A DNA stretch of 64,000 nucleotides from Formosimonas limnophila (GTDB lineage: Bacteria > Pseudomonadota > Gammaproteobacteria > Burkholderiales > Burkholderiaceae), in assembly GCF_014652675.1 (NCBI RefSeq), contig NZ_BMZG01000011.1, positions 429-64,428 of the forward strand. The letters run 5' to 3'. The position numbers and the translations under genes were made by a program. Positions within the stretch are counted from its first letter, which is position 1. Each line of letters begins with the position of its first letter. Of this stretch, positions 35,070 to 44,361 are shown piece after piece. Below the pieces are notes generated by a model, which saw nothing but the letters and a program-made list of their open reading frames with translations, did no database searches and was not told the DNA's origin.

Positions 35070-35784
35070 TAGCCCCCAGCTCCTCACTTTCATCCAACAC
35101 TGCCGTAAAGCTTTTTCTTCTGGCCTGTGCAATGTGCTTGGCCTTCTTAATGGCTTGGTCTGCGGTTTCAAACAATCGTCTGGCTTCATTAACCTTTTGC
35201 AACAGTTTTGCACCACCCCTCATATGCTGATCAAAACTCTCATTGTTTAACTCATACAGCCGATCAAATAAGTTGAATACGGCTATACCTTGATTGATCA
35301 GTTCTCGGGTACGGGCAGAGTGCAACTGCTCTTGCGTTTTACCAATCACATGCAACATGAGTGCCTTAGACGCATCATTTAAATTGTGTCGTATAGCCGT
35401 GTACACCGCTAACTGCTCAACTGTTTCAGGGTCGCGCTCTGGATAATCTGAGATACCCAACAAGTAATCAGCCGACACCCCATAAACACATGAAGCATTA
35501 ACAATCAAATCTAAGGATAGAAGTTTTCTGTTAATGGTTTGCACCGACTCAATTTTAGAAATAATAGCGGTATTGGCATAGCCTAATGCCGTTGATGCTT
35601 CCGAGCGCGTGAGACAGGCAATGTCTCTAGCAATTTTCATCCGCCTACGGCTCACATTCAAACTAAAAACATGTCGCTTGGTGCGCACTGGAGGGCATTC
35701 AAATTTTATATCCAACTCCAAATCATCAACTTTACCCTCTTGATTTATTCCTACTTTTTTATTGTCTGTCATTGCTTTTACCAT
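35062..35784 (-). CDS. XRE-type HTH regulator in the early region
   Basis: 240 residues. An HTH lies at about 52-85 (ARDIACLTRSEASTALGYAN, then ISKIESVQ), followed by VYGVSADYLLGISDYPE, the usual ending of XRE repressor domains. A long helical C-terminus (about 100-240) probably oligomerises. Two start codons 12 bases apart (35784 and 35772) are possible and neither has a good ribosome site. Lying between the replication and terminase genes, it is a candidate controller of the early-to-late switch, possibly acting on the five promoter boxes. That link is inference. Confidence 0.65.
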   Translation of the reverse strand: MVKAMTDNKKVGINQEGKVDDLELDIKFECPPVRTKRHVFSLNVSRRRMKIARDIACLTRSEASTALGYANTAIISKIESVQTINRKLLSLDLIVNASCVYGVSADYLLGISDYPERDPETVEQLAVYTAIRHNLNDASKALMLHVIGKTQEQLHSARTRELINQGIAVFNLFDRLYELNNESFDQHMRGGAKLLQKVNEARRLFETADQAIKKAKHIAQARRKSFTAVLDESEELGANE

Positions 35785-35844
35785 TTGTTTATTTGTCTAA
35801 AACCAGTTTAATAATGATGCACTGTTGCTGCTGTGATTGATGCA

Positions 35845-37242
35845 TTACCCCTTAAAACCAACACGCTTGACCATCTTGCTATGGGGCTTCTCAAAACGTC
35901 GGGGTAAACCACCTGACCAGTTACTAAAACGCGCATACTTACCTTCAAATGCCATGCCAATGGTGCATGGTTCACAGTTACGCGCTTTGTCAATAATCAG
36001 GTGGGTGTGGCCATCGTGTGTTTTGTCTTCCTCCTTCCGATAGTAGTCATCTCGGTGTAACAGAATCACCGCATCCGCATCTTGCTCAATGCCACCACTG
36101 TCACGCAGATGGGTCATGTTGGGACGTTGCACTTCGCCTTTTCCACCATCACGATTAAGCTGGCACAACAACAGAACTACAACATCTAAATCAAGAGCCA
36201 TAGCCTTTATGGCTTTGGTGGTCTGCTGAATTTTGTAAGCATCTGTGCTTTTGCTGTTGCCGTGATCCATTAAGCCCAAGTAATCAATCACCACAACATC
36301 CAAACCATACTGACGTTTGTGCTTACGGCATGTGGCAGCAATTTGATAAGCGTTTAAAGCAGTGCCTTTCTGAATGTGCATGTGACGGCGCGACAAATCA
36401 TCTGAGGCTTTGGTCAATCGTAACCACGCGTCATCATCGTCAGGGTTAATGCCTTTGTTGAGTTTATTGAGTTCAATACCGCCCAAGTTGGCAATGCTGC
36501 GACGGGTCAACTGGCGTGGACTCATTTCCATGCTAAAAGCCAATGATTTGTAAAACAGTGACATGTTCAGCGCGATATGGAATGCAAATGCACTTTTACC
36601 CATGGCTGGCCGTCCAGCAATCACAACCACATCGCCACGCTCAAAACCGCCATTAAATGCTTCATCTAAGTCCATGAAGCCTGTCGGAATGATCGCTTTG
36701 CTTTCACCCATGGAGCGTGCCTGCACGTCATTAAGCATGTCGTTGATGCAGCTCATCATGTCGAGTGACTCACCGTGTTCGTCTTGTGCATCCAGCTCAG
36801 TGAGTACCTGCTGTGCACGCTCAATGGCCATCTGTCCTGTCAGACCTTGATTGGCACAGGCTTCATTAAGGGCATTGGCTGCACTGTGCACCGCACGTAG
36901 CTTGAACTTGTCACTGACGATATTCACGTAAGGACGGACATTGGCATAGCCGCCCACCCCCATAACCAAGGAATGGATATATGACATGCCGCCAACCGCA
37001 TCGAGTTTGTGATGTCGCTCCAACGCTTCAAACACGGTGATTGGATTAGCATGACGACGCTCAGGATGCAAAATTTGTTTACAGGTAATTTGGTACAGCA
37101 AGCGATGTGCCGAGTCCGAGAAGTGCTCTGGCTTGAGATTTGCCAAATGATCTATTTGATCATTGTTCAGCAGTAGGCTACCAATAATTGCCTGCTCGGC
37201 CTCAATGCTGACCAGTGGGTTGTGGGCGTGATAGTTGCTCAT
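35845..37242 (-). CDS. Replicative DNA helicase, DnaB type
   Basis: 465 residues. The N-terminal DnaB domain starts SIEAEQAIIGSLLL. The RecA-like domain has Walker A GRPAMGKSA near residue 214, VVVIDYLGLM near 325 and a final DAVILLHRDDYY motif region. It unwinds the fork in phage replication. The start overlaps the upstream initiator stop in an ATGA junction, a common initiator-helicase pairing. It may be loaded at the repeat cluster inside the initiator gene. Confidence 0.9.
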   Translation of the reverse strand: MSNYHAHNPLVSIEAEQAIIGSLLLNNDQIDHLANLKPEHFSDSAHRLLYQITCKQILHPERRHANPITVFEALERHHKLDAVGGMSYIHSLVMGVGGYANVRPYVNIVSDKFKLRAVHSAANALNEACANQGLTGQMAIERAQQVLTELDAQDEHGESLDMMSCINDMLNDVQARSMGESKAIIPTGFMDLDEAFNGGFERGDVVVIAGRPAMGKSAFAFHIALNMSLFYKSLAFSMEMSPRQLTRRSIANLGGIELNKLNKGINPDDDDAWLRLTKASDDLSRRHMHIQKGTALNAYQIAATCRKHKRQYGLDVVVIDYLGLMDHGNSKSTDAYKIQQTTKAIKAMALDLDVVVLLLCQLNRDGGKGEVQRPNMTHLRDSGGIEQDADAVILLHRDDYYRKEEDKTHDGHTHLIIDKARNCEPCTIGMAFEGKYARFSNWSGGLPRRFEKPHSKMVKRVGFKG

Positions 37243-38150
37243 AATGTGTCATCCGCCCCCTCAACTTCGATATAGAGCTCTTCCTCGTTGTGGTACTTGT
37301 ACTCCAAGCAATTGACAAAGAAGGATGGCGACATGAAAGTGTCTATGTTAGGAATAAAACGTTTTCGATTTGACGATGGCTCTGCCTCACCCCGCAAAAA
37401 TTTAGACAGTGCATTAATTTTGAAAAATCGGTCAAAGGCTTTTAAACCCGAATGAACATCAACAAAGCCAAATGGAGCAGCATCCATATTTTTAGCTTCG
37501 TTCCAACGAGCGCGAATAGCAGCAATGCGTTTTACCCCTGCTTGAGTTAGATTGTTCAAAGGTCGAATACTTTTGCGTGCCATCGGAAAATGTAACTCGA
37601 ACAAGTCGATGATTTCCTCTACTGGGCAATCATCATTTTTTTCATCATTGGGTTTTATTTTCGGATTGGGTGGTGTATTTTGTTTTTGAGAATTTGAATC
37701 ATGTATGGGTACAGTACTAGTACTTTCTTTTTCTTTCATTACCTTTCCGTGTCCCAAAAACGGTACTGGTAACGCGGAAAAACGGTACTGGTCAATGGGA
37801 AAAGCGGAACCAGTGCCATTTTTGGAACCAGTACCATTTTTGGTACTGGTAGCTTCTTGTTCCTCATTAAGCTTGCTACTGATTGGTTCACACAATTGAT
37901 AGACATGCACCTGTGCTGAACGACCAGTAAATTTTCCTGTGTCTTTAATGTAGCCACGTTGCCGTAAAAACTCCATGTTCTTAATAACGGTTTTACGATC
38001 TTGGCTGGTGGCTTTGACTAAGTAAGCGATGGAGGGATAGCACACAAAATCAATTGCATTGGCGCAGTTAGCCATAACCATCAACACATGCTTTGCACTT
38101 GCAGGTTTGATCTCTTGTTTGAGCACCCACGTAACGGCCTCTACGCACAT
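37239..38150 (-). CDS. Phage replication initiator (O-like, winged helix)
   Basis: 303 residues from the ATG at 38150, chosen for its TGGAGGGC site; longer in-frame starts lack one. The N-terminus (MCVEAVTWVLKQEIKP, then VCYPSIAYLVKATSQDRKT) is the HTH_36-like winged helix of phage initiators. The middle is a low-complexity Thr/Asn/Pro linker, and the C-terminus has FELHFPMARKS and a helicase-loader-like segment. The repeats that would serve as origin lie inside the coding sequence at 37756-37853, where they encode the NGTGSKNGTG linker. That gene-internal origin layout is that of lambda O. Confidence 0.7.
   Translation of the reverse strand: MCVEAVTWVLKQEIKPASAKHVLMVMANCANAIDFVCYPSIAYLVKATSQDRKTVIKNMEFLRQRGYIKDTGKFTGRSAQVHVYQLCEPISSKLNEEQEATSTKNGTGSKNGTGSAFPIDQYRFSALPVPFLGHGKVMKEKESTSTVPIHDSNSQKQNTPPNPKIKPNDEKNDDCPVEEIIDLFELHFPMARKSIRPLNNLTQAGVKRIAAIRARWNEAKNMDAAPFGFVDVHSGLKAFDRFFKINALSKFLRGEAEPSSNRKRFIPNIDTFMSPSFFVNCLEYKYHNEEELYIEVEGADDTL
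37756..37853. repeat. Iteron-like repeats, candidate phage replication origin
   Basis: Five copies of the 9-mer GGTACTGGT or its complement: 37762-37770, 37783-37791, 37809-37817 (one change, ACCAGTGCC), 37827-37835 and 37842-37850. Runs of A or T flank each of them. Two copies point one way and the inner pair the other. They lie in the linker-coding part of the initiator gene, as lambda iterons do in gene O. Confidence 0.5.
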
Positions 38151-38199
38151 AAATGCCCTCCAAGAGCTCGGCGATGAGCTTGCATTAAGAGCCTCATGA

Positions 38200-38424
38200 T
38201 TAAGCCTTGTTGCTCGATAAGAGAGCACGTACATCACTAGCACGCCAAGCAAGACGACCATTTATACGGACTGGGGTAATGCCACCAATGCCAAGTGAAG
38301 CCCATTTTTGTAGGGTTTGTGGTTTACGGTTTAGTGCTGCGGCAGCTTGTTTAGTGGTGAGAATTGCTGGGATAGAACTATCCGCTGTTTCGTTTGTTTC
38401 TCTTGTGATGGCTGTTGACTTCAT
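38200..38424 (-). CDS. AlpA/excisionase-type small HTH protein
   Basis: 74 residues with AAAGGAG eight bases before the ATG. AILTTKQAAAALNRKPQTLQ followed by KWASLGIGGITPVRINGRLA is the MerR-like winged helix of AlpA, Xis and plasmid/prophage regulators. Such proteins regulate or direct excision. It is the first gene after promoter copy B and about 50 bases before the initiator gene, so it heads the early operon. No integrase that it could partner is present. Confidence 0.75.
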   Translation of the reverse strand: MKSTAITRETNETADSSIPAILTTKQAAAALNRKPQTLQKWASLGIGGITPVRINGRLAWRASDVRALLSSNKA

Positions 38425-38477
38425 GAGCTTCTCCTTTAGCTATATCATGGATTGCGCTTTGTTTAGCGTTAGCAGCC

Positions 38478-38520
38478 ATGATAAGGAGGCTCAAAAACAT
38501 CAAATGTGGATTTTTCCAAA
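38478..38520 (-). promoter_or_regulatory. Phage promoter box, copy B (ahead of the early operon)
   Basis: On the minus strand TTTGGAAAAATCCAC begins at 38520 and TATCAT lies at 38483-38478. Between and after them GTTTTT, GCC, TTAT and ATGG match copy E position by position, which suggests a subclass. The AlpA-like gene starts about 47 bases after the expected transcript start near 38471. Confidence 0.6.
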
Positions 38521-38841
38521 AATAGCGGGCAGTAACCTGTCAGCCCTTGATAAGTCTCATCACTCAATGTGATTTTGTGCATGCGAACATTCATTATTGT
38601 TTTATAGGCATGACTCCACGCCAACAAAAAAATCGGGATTATAGCCCACCAATGCAGTACAGAATTGTCACCCAAAGCGACATATTTGATGTCGTTGGTT
38701 TGTTTGGATGCTGTGGCACAGGCAAGGAATTTTTACAACAAAGGCTTTGTTGGGGATGGATATGATGCTTGAAATATCTAGAAATTAGCCATGTTGTATT
38801 TTTGTAACAGCCTGAAAGACTGTATTTTGTTTGATTTTTTC

Positions 38842-38862
38842 TGGCTACATGGTGGCTACATG
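38842..38862. repeat. Tandem 10-bp direct repeat near the tRNA
   Basis: TGGCTACATG occurs at 38842-38851 and 38853-38862. Short direct repeats beside a tRNA 3' end can be integrase arm sites. The rest of the gap 38521-38875 shows no gene I can support. The link to integration is inference. Confidence 0.3.
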
Positions 38863-38875
38863 AGCCAAATTTCAA

Positions 38876-38910
38876 ACAACAAAAAAGCGGCTTACATTGC
38901 TGTAAGCCGC
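38876..38910 (-). terminator. Terminator of tRNA-Phe
   Basis: Minus-strand arms GCGGCTTAC and GTAAGCCGC (38910-38887) with loop AGCAAT, followed by TTTTTTGTTG. It lies eight bases after the tRNA CCA. Confidence 0.85.
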
Positions 38911-38918
38911 TTGTATTC

Positions 38919-38994
38919 TGGTGGCCTGGGGCGGAATCGAACCGCCGACACAAGGATTTTCAATCCTCTGCTCTACCGACTGAGCTACCTGGCC
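38919..38994 (-). tRNA. tRNA-Phe (anticodon GAA)
   Basis: A 76-nt cloverleaf with encoded CCA. The anticodon loop TTGAAAA gives GAA. The D arm (GCTCAGTCGGTAGAGC) and the T arm (GGCGG TTCGATT CCGCC) are standard. The acceptor GGCCAGG faces CCAGGCC, leaving an A-A mismatch at position 5-68 where related betaproteobacterial tRNA-Phe genes normally pair. Its 3' end faces the prophage, the usual side for integration, but no duplicate of its 3' end was found in the window. Confidence 0.93.
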
Positions 38995-39060
38995 AACTTC
39001 TTCTTTTGGAAAGAAACGCAACTATACATGTTTTTCGTTTTTGGTGCAACTTTTTCGCCA

Positions 39061-42000
39061 TCACTTCATGCCAGCCCAGTATTTGGCGATGGCTTTTTCT
39101 TTGACATGACCAAAACCACGAATTTTTTCGGGGATGCTTGCAAAGTCGATGGCTTGGGTTAGGTTGTCATTGGATAAGTTTGGCAGGAGCGAGAGAACGC
39201 GAGCGATGTAGTCGTCACGCATGGCTCTCTCAGCTTGACGTTCAGCAGTGTAACCGAAGAGGTCAAACTTTGTACCACGCAGGTTTTTGAGTTTGGCGAG
39301 TATTTTGAACGCACGCATCATCCATGAACCATAGGTTTTTTTGATGAGGTGACCTTTGGCATCTTTTTTAGCAAATAGAGGTGGCGCGAGGTGGAACTTG
39401 AGCGTGTAGTCGCCTTCAAATTGTTGCTCAAGTGCTTTGGTGAATGCACCATCAATATAAAGACGAGCGACTTCGTATTCGTCTTTATAAGCCATCAGTT
39501 TAAAGGCGTTTTTGGCGACGGCGGTTGATAAACGTTGGCCATTGTTCAACTGATTTTCCGCCGCTTTGACTTTATCCATTAAATCCAAGTAACGTTGTGC
39601 ATAAGCGGCATTTTGGTACTTGGTGAGGATGTCAGCACGCTTTTTGATCAGGGTTTCAAGGGTTTGCGGCATGGTCACGGCGATGGTTTGCGTGGGTGCG
39701 GCAACGCGCTGCACGGCGGCCAAGTCATGGGCAGCACGACGGCCCCATGTGAAGCTAGCAACGTTTGAGGCGACAGCGACACCAATCGCTTCAATGGCTT
39801 TCACAAGCGACGCGGCAGAAACTGGGATGAGGCCTTTTTGGTAAGCGTAACCAAGCATAAAAACATTGGTGGCAATGGCATCACCCATGAGCGCCGTGGC
39901 AAGTTTGGTGCCATCAACAAAATCAACGGCTCCGCCGACAGATGCCTCGATAAACGCTTTGGTCGATTCAAGTGGAAACTGCCAATCGGGTTGCTGAGCA
40001 AATACACCTGTGGGTTGCTGGTGCGTGTTGACAACGGCATGCGTGCGACCCACGCGCATTTTGGCAATCGCATCGTGTGCGGCGGCAGTGAGGATGTCGC
40101 AACCCAGAACGAGATCGGCTTCGCCTGTGGCGATGCGCTGCGAATGCAACTCAGCCGCCTTATCAGAGTTGTCAAAGATGCGGATGTGTGAGGTAACCGC
40201 GCCGTTTTTTTGCGCCATCCCAGTCATATCAAGCGTTGAGACAGCTTTGCCCTCAAGGTGCGCGGCGATACCGAGCCATGCACCGACGGCGATGACGCCT
40301 GTGCCACCGATGCCGTTGATCATGATGTTGTAGGTTTCTGCTGACGATGGGATGACAGGTTCTGGCAATTCTGGCCAAGCGGTTTCGTCTTTTTTGGCCG
40401 CAGCGGATTTTCGTAATTTTCCGCCTTCGACAGTGACAAAGCTAGGGCAAAAGCCATTGACACAAGAGTAATCTTTGTTGCACAAGGATTGATCAATCGT
40501 GCGTTTGCGGCCAAACTCGGTTTCGAGTGGCATGAGCGAAACGCAATTGCTCGCTTCACCGCAGTCGCCACAGCCTTCGCAGACAGCGGCGTTGATGAAC
40601 AGGCGTTGGTTCGGGTCTTCCATCTGACCTTTTTTGCGACGACGACGTTTCTCAGCAGCACAAGTCTGATCGTAGATAATCACCGATACGCCTTTAAAAT
40701 CACGTAGCTCGCGCTGCACTGCGTCCATCTCTTTTCGGTCGTGCAAGGTGACGATGGATGGCAAACCCGTGTCAATGTGGCGCGTGATGTCTTCCGACAC
40801 CAGCGCAATGCGTTTGACGCCTTCTGAGGCCATTTGCGCGGCGATGCTGTCCACGGTGACAGTACCATCGACGGGTTGCCCGCCTGTCATGGCGACAGCA
40901 TCGTTGTAGAGAATTTTATAAGTGATGTTAACATTCGCGGCGACCGCGGCGCGAATGGCGAGATAGCCAGAGTGAAAATAAGTACCATCGCCCAAGTTTT
41001 GAAACACATGCGGCACTTTGCTGAACGCTGCTTGACCAATCCACGTTGCGCCCTCGCCGCCCATGTGGGTCATGAGGCGATTTTCGGTCGGGTAAATCGC
41101 GGTTGCCATGGCATGACAGCCGATGCCTGCGAGCGCGAGACTGCCTTCGGGCACATGTGTGGAGGTGTTGTGCGGACAGCCTGAGCAGTAGTACGGCGGA
41201 CGCTGTGGCGTCGGCACGGTTTGGGTGAGAATCGCTTCTTTCGCGTCAATGATAGCGACGCGTTGTTTGATGGCATCTGATACATAAAAGCGCTCAATGC
41301 GGGCAGCGATGACTTTTGCCACTTGAGCAATCGAAAAATCACCCTTCGGTGACAACAACCAATCGCCGCGCGGCGCAACCCATTCGCCTTTTTCGTCAAA
41401 CTTACCAATCACGCGCGGGCGCACGTCGTCGCGCCAATTGTATAGTTGTTCTTTGAGCTGGTACTCGACGATTTGGCGTTTTTCTTCGACAACGAGAATC
41501 TCGTCTAAACCCTTTGAAAACTCGCGAATACCATCGGGTTCGAGCGGCCACGGCATAGCGATTTTGTACACTCGGATACCGATTTTCTCGGCCTGCTCTT
41601 CGGTGATGCCGAGCTGCTCAAGTGCTTCAAGCACATCCAAATACGACTTGCCCGACGCGACAATGCCCAAACTAGCGGGTTTATCAGCACTGCCAATCGT
41701 GATGCGGTTCAAGCGATTTTCACGCGCATAGGCCAACGCCGCGTAGATTTTATAATCCTGCATTAATACTTCTTGCGCTCTCGCGTGGCTGGACACACCG
41801 CCGTCGGGCATGCGGATGTTCATGCCGCCTGCGGGTTGCACAAAGTCAGTCGGGATTTTCGTTTCAATTCGAAATGGATTGATGTCGACTGACGCGCTCG
41901 ATTCAACGGTATCAGCCAAGGCTTTAAACCCGATCGCACAACCAGAAAAACGCGACATTGCCCACGCGTGCAGCCCCAAATCCAAATACTCTTGCACATT

Positions 42001-42555
42001 ACACGGGTACAAAATCGGCACCATCGACGCAATCAATACATGGTCAGACTGATGGGGCAATGACGATGAATGCGCCACATGGTCATCGCCCGCCACAAGA
42101 ATCACACCGCCGTACTGCGATGTGCCCGCATAGTTCAGGTGTTTAATTGCATCCGCGCTGCGATCCACACCAGGACCTTTGCCATACCACAGTGCAAACA
42201 CGCCATCGACGGTGGTCTCGCCGACCAGCGCGACTTGTTGCGTGCCCCATACCGCGGTGACAGCGAGGTCTTCGTTCACCGCAGGGGCGAATTTGACTTT
42301 TGCACCTTCGAGGAATTTTTTCGCGCGCCACAATTCGTCATCCAAGCCTCCGAGTGGTGAGCCACGATAACCCGTGACGAAACCTGCGGTGTTTAAACCC
42401 GCTTGCTCGTCGCGTAATTTTTGCATGATGGGCAAACGCACCAACGCCTGTATGCCTGATAAAAAGGCCGTGCCGCTCATCGCTGTGTATTTTTCCGCTG
42501 GTGGATTGGCGATGTGCTGTCCGTGTTTTGGGTCGTCTTTGGTGTGTAATGTCAT
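39061..42555 (-). CDS. Indolepyruvate ferredoxin oxidoreductase, fused alpha/beta type
   Basis: 1164 residues, the long single-chain form common in Burkholderiales. The N-terminal part is the TPP-dependent pyrimidine/PP region (GYRGSPLGGLDDELWRAKKF). The middle carries cysteine clusters YYCSGCPHNTS near 460 and VCEGCGDCGEASNC near 660 for iron-sulphur centres. The C-terminal gamma-like domain starts GIGGTGVIAVGAWLG near 755. It converts aryl- or branched-chain 2-oxo acids, made from amino acids, to acyl-CoA with reduction of ferredoxin. The gene stands alone, next to tRNA-Phe on the prophage side. Confidence 0.9.
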   Translation of the reverse strand: MTLHTKDDPKHGQHIANPPAEKYTAMSGTAFLSGIQALVRLPIMQKLRDEQAGLNTAGFVTGYRGSPLGGLDDELWRAKKFLEGAKVKFAPAVNEDLAVTAVWGTQQVALVGETTVDGVFALWYGKGPGVDRSADAIKHLNYAGTSQYGGVILVAGDDHVAHSSSLPHQSDHVLIASMVPILYPCNVQEYLDLGLHAWAMSRFSGCAIGFKALADTVESSASVDINPFRIETKIPTDFVQPAGGMNIRMPDGGVSSHARAQEVLMQDYKIYAALAYARENRLNRITIGSADKPASLGIVASGKSYLDVLEALEQLGITEEQAEKIGIRVYKIAMPWPLEPDGIREFSKGLDEILVVEEKRQIVEYQLKEQLYNWRDDVRPRVIGKFDEKGEWVAPRGDWLLSPKGDFSIAQVAKVIAARIERFYVSDAIKQRVAIIDAKEAILTQTVPTPQRPPYYCSGCPHNTSTHVPEGSLALAGIGCHAMATAIYPTENRLMTHMGGEGATWIGQAAFSKVPHVFQNLGDGTYFHSGYLAIRAAVAANVNITYKILYNDAVAMTGGQPVDGTVTVDSIAAQMASEGVKRIALVSEDITRHIDTGLPSIVTLHDRKEMDAVQRELRDFKGVSVIIYDQTCAAEKRRRRKKGQMEDPNQRLFINAAVCEGCGDCGEASNCVSLMPLETEFGRKRTIDQSLCNKDYSCVNGFCPSFVTVEGGKLRKSAAAKKDETAWPELPEPVIPSSAETYNIMINGIGGTGVIAVGAWLGIAAHLEGKAVSTLDMTGMAQKNGAVTSHIRIFDNSDKAAELHSQRIATGEADLVLGCDILTAAAHDAIAKMRVGRTHAVVNTHQQPTGVFAQQPDWQFPLESTKAFIEASVGGAVDFVDGTKLATALMGDAIATNVFMLGYAYQKGLIPVSAASLVKAIEAIGVAVASNVASFTWGRRAAHDLAAVQRVAAPTQTIAVTMPQTLETLIKKRADILTKYQNAAYAQRYLDLMDKVKAAENQLNNGQRLSTAVAKNAFKLMAYKDEYEVARLYIDGAFTKALEQQFEGDYTLKFHLAPPLFAKKDAKGHLIKKTYGSWMMRAFKILAKLKNLRGTKFDLFGYTAERQAERAMRDDYIARVLSLLPNLSNDNLTQAIDFASIPEKIRGFGHVKEKAIAKYWAGMK

Positions 42556-42585
42556 TGTGTTTTTTGGTGTGTCACGCAGGGTGAT

Positions 42586-43329
42586 TTATTTGTTCAGCAA
42601 TTCGCGAATCTGTGCAATTTCAGTACTAGTGGCACGTTGCGCTGCACCGCAATCAATGCCTGCTAAGACCAGCCGCGCACGCATGTCTCGGTATTCGGCT
42701 TCGCTTTTTTCTAAATGTGCGAGTAAGTTATTTAATGCTTGCACAATCGGGTCATCGTCGCCCGCGACGCTCACGCCATATGCGCTGAACTCCTCCTTCG
42801 CCGCTACATCACGATTGCCAACAATGTGCGCAGGGTTACCCACCGCCGTCGCGCCAGCAGGCACGGGCTTGACCACCACCGCGTTCGAGCCAACTTTCGC
42901 GCCCGCACCGATGGTAAAACCGCCGAGCACTTTCGCGCCCGCGCCGATAATCACACCAGCTTCCAACGTCGGGTGACGCTTCGCGCCACGCGTGAGTGAC
43001 GTGCCACCGAGCGTCACGCCCTGATAAATCGTACAGTCATCACCAATCTCAGCCGTCTCGCCGATGACAATACCCATGCCGTGGTCGATAAACACCCGCC
43101 GCCCCACGGTCGCACCTGGGTGAATCTCAATCCCCGTCATCCAACGTGAAAAGTGCGAGACTAACCGCGCCAGCCAATGAAACCGATTGAGCCACAGCGC
43201 ATGAGCCATGCGATGAAAAAACAAAGCATGCAAACCAGGATAACACGTCAAAACTTCCCACGTCGAACGCGCGGCTGGGTCTTTGAGGCGAATGGTTTGG
43301 ATGTCTTCTTTAAGATGAGGAAACGGCAT
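42586..43329 (-). CDS. cysE: Serine O-acetyltransferase
   Basis: 247 residues. The hexapeptide left-handed beta helix begins at [16 protein letters not shown] and runs to [16 protein letters not shown]. It contains the active-site His in [12 protein letters not shown] and the [14 protein letters not shown] loop. It makes O-acetylserine for cysteine synthesis and is usually feedback-inhibited by cysteine through the C-terminal tail, which here continues about 55 residues past the helix. It lies between the indolepyruvate oxidoreductase gene and trmJ on the same strand. Confidence 0.93.
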   Translation of the reverse strand: MPFPHLKEDIQTIRLKDPAARSTWEVLTCYPGLHALFFHRMAHALWLNRFHWLARLVSHFSRWMTGIEIHPGATVGRRVFIDHGMGIVIGETAEIGDDCTIYQGVTLGGTSLTRGAKRHPTLEAGVIIGAGAKVLGGFTIGAGAKVGSNAVVVKPVPAGATAVGNPAHIVGNRDVAAKEEFSAYGVSVAGDDDPIVQALNNLLAHLEKSEAEYRDMRARLVLAGIDCGAAQRATSTEIAQIRELLNK

Positions 43330-43376
43330 GATGTGGCTGATTTAAGAATAAGTAGGATGAAACAGACGGTGGGGCA

Positions 43377-44216
43377 TCAGTTTTTCTGTATCGGCATTGT
43401 GCCATCTTTTGCGACTTTCCGTGCCAAGCCTTGCACACTACTCGCTACGCCACGCAAAAAATTCACTTCATTCACCGACAACTGTGTTCGCGCAAACATC
43501 GCCCGCAAGCGTGGCATCAATTCGGTCGGCGTATCAGGATTAATCATACCCAAATCAGTCAACATAGACTCCCAATGCATCATCATACCCTCAACACTGG
43601 TTAAATCCGCCGCATCGAGTATCGGCAACGCCTCCGCCGACATCGTACCCACCAAGCCATCGTGCTGCATGATTTGGCGCAACGTATAAGTCATCACCTG
43701 CACCGCTTGCGCCAGATTAAGCGAATTGTACGCCTCATTCGCCTCGATGTAACACAACCGCTGACACATCATCACCTCGTCGTTGACCAGCCCACTGCGC
43801 TCCGCACCAAACACAAACGCGATTTTCGGCAAAGCCTGACCCGCAGACGCCGCTGCGTCAAACAACTGCAAAACCTCCGCTGCCGCCGTCACCGACGTGC
43901 GCAGCGGCGGCGCCAAATCACGCTCACGTGCACTGAACGCATACGCGCACTGCACACCATCGAGCGCCGCCGCCAAATCAGCCACAATCTGCGCCGTCTC
44001 CAGCACATCTGTCGCACCCGACGCCAGCGAAATCGCATCGGCCTGCGCCGTCATATCCGCAAAGCGTGGCGACGTAATATACAACTCATGCAAACCCATA
44101 TTTTTCATCGCGCGCGCAACTTGACCGACGTTACCGGGGTGACTGGTGCGCACGAGAATGATGCGAATGTGGTTAAGCCATTGCAGGCGTTTAGCTAAAT
44201 CGGGGGAATTGCTCAT
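43377..44216 (-). CDS. trmJ: tRNA (cytidine/uridine-2'-O-)-methyltransferase TrmJ
   Basis: 279 residues from the ATG at 44216; an ATG at 44258 would add 14 residues, and neither has a clear ribosome site. SPOUT-fold motifs are LVRTSHPGNVGQVARAMKNM at the start, AFVFGAERSGLVNDE in the middle and YNSLNLAQAVQVMTY for the trefoil knot. It methylates position 32 of tRNA anticodon loops. Divergent from suhB, as in many betaproteobacteria. Confidence 0.9.
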   Translation of the reverse strand: MSNSPDLAKRLQWLNHIRIILVRTSHPGNVGQVARAMKNMGLHELYITSPRFADMTAQADAISLASGATDVLETAQIVADLAAALDGVQCAYAFSARERDLAPPLRTSVTAAAEVLQLFDAAASAGQALPKIAFVFGAERSGLVNDEVMMCQRLCYIEANEAYNSLNLAQAVQVMTYTLRQIMQHDGLVGTMSAEALPILDAADLTSVEGMMMHWESMLTDLGMINPDTPTELMPRLRAMFARTQLSVNEVNFLRGVASSVQGLARKVAKDGTMPIQKN

Positions 44217-44361
44217 AATAGTAGAAGGACACAGGTGATTTTTTAATGAATAACCCATAAATATACAGTAAAATGACAGGGTTACGTGCGTAAATCAGTT
44301 CACGAACTGCACAAAAAACGCCACACATCGCTCATTGAAAATTATCGAAAAAGGACACGAC

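Noticed and set aside
38469-38675. Minus-strand frame of 68 codons upstream of the AlpA-like gene
   Set aside because: It runs straight through promoter box B and has no ribosome site.
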